From CAVRZJ01 sp964594125 (GTDB lineage Bacteria; Acidobacteriota; Thermoanaerobaculia; Thermoanaerobaculales; Thermoanaerobaculaceae), in assembly GCA_964594125.1 (NCBI GenBank), contig CAZQLL010000002.1:164064-228063 (forward strand): a DNA stretch of 64,000 bases, in the 5' to 3' direction. The translations under genes were made by a program, and so were the position numbers. The notes beneath the pieces are model-generated. The model saw nothing but the letters and a program-made list of their open reading frames with translations. It searched no databases and was not told where the DNA came from. This document shows, piece after piece, positions 63,684-64,000 of this stretch. Numbering within the stretch: the stretch's first letter is position 1; each line of letters starts with the position of its first letter.

Positions 63684-64000
63684 ATGAAGGACCTGCTCTG
63701 GCTCATCCCCGTCCTGCCCCTTCTCGGGGCCGTCGTCAACGGCCTGATCGGCAACCGTCGCGGCTGGAGCCACCACGCGACGTCGCGCGTGGCGCTCGCC
63801 GGGTCGGGGCTCGCGATGATCGCCGGTTTCGCCGCAATCGCGGACTGGGCGATGTCGGCCGGCACCCACGCGGCGCATATCAACCGCGTCTTCACCTGGA
63901 TCCCGGCCGGCCTCGCGACCACCACCGACGGGTTCCTGGCGAACCTCTCGATCGACTTCGCGCTGCGGTTGGACCCGCTGTCGGCGGTCATGCTGTTTTT
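63684..64000 (+). CDS. nuoL: NADH-quinone oxidoreductase subunit L (3' end outside window)
   Basis: 105 residues are visible, from ATG after TGAGGGGGACGAC. The start MKDLLWLIPVLPLLGAVVNG and the later IDFALRLDPLSAVMLF are typical of the antiporter-like subunit L. The gene continues beyond the window; nuoM and nuoN are expected after it. Confidence 0.94.
   Translation, partial: MKDLLWLIPVLPLLGAVVNGLIGNRRGWSHHATSRVALAGSGLAMIAGFAAIADWAMSAGTHAAHINRVFTWIPAGLATTTDGFLANLSIDFALRLDPLSAVMLF

Overview
The window is very GC-rich DNA (not counted; third codon positions are overwhelmingly G or C) from a Gram-negative bacterium. OmpW-like porins, a 14-subunit-type complex I operon, SBBP-repeat and IPT/TIG-repeat secreted proteins, a one-polypeptide 2-oxoglutarate decarboxylase and many high-GC intergenic repeats together suggest a deep-branching group such as Acidobacteriota (Thermoanaerobaculia-like). 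This assignment is inference; no rRNA or tRNA gene is present to settle it.

Layout. 1-15.4 kb: the 3' part of a giant surface protein (more than 5,100 visible residues) made of IPT/TIG and Ig-like modules. 15.4-17.7 kb: two duplicated cassettes, each with promoter, coiled-coil gene and GC-rich terminator hairpin, plus a small unknown gene. 18.0-22.0 kb: operon of a TPR protein, a Roadblock/LC7 (MglB-like) protein, accB and accC. 22.2-27.4 kb: aroK, a metallophosphoesterase with a possible 16-residue leader cistron, a HEAT-cyclophilin-thioredoxin fusion and a 2-hydroxyacid dehydrogenase; glutamate dehydrogenase faces them on the minus strand. 29.0-31.0 kb: ECF sigma factor, zinc anti-sigma factor and membrane protein, overlapping start to stop. 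31.0-35.6 kb: yceD-rpmF-plsX-fabH-fabD-fabG without acpP or fabF. 35.9-37.7 kb: mutM and an unknown membrane protein. 37.9-42.6 kb (minus): thiolase, FadJ-type trifunctional alpha subunit and a class III CoA-transferase. 42.8-47.0 kb: a secreted SBBP beta-propeller protein and mscL. 47.1-50.7 kb (minus): Kgd-type 2-oxoglutarate decarboxylase/dehydrogenase. 50.8-54.9 kb: two exported alpha/alpha-barrel glycosidases. 55.0-57.9 kb (minus): NDH-2 and two OmpW-like proteins. 58.2-64.0 kb: nuoA-B-C-D-H-I-J-K-L (cut off), with nuoE, nuoF and nuoG missing from the expected place.

The most distinctive signals are: (i) intergenic arrays with a strict 7-base period, two of them inverted and lying inside the nuo operon, one exactly at the missing nuoEFG position; (ii) the duplicated coiled-coil cassettes; (iii) at least six genes whose start codon lies 5-9 nt after a -10 box, implying leaderless mRNAs; (iv) the HEAT-cyclophilin-thioredoxin fusion; (v) a Roadblock protein translationally coupled to a TPR protein and co-transcribed with accBC. 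No CRISPR array, intact insertion sequence, tRNA or rRNA was found.
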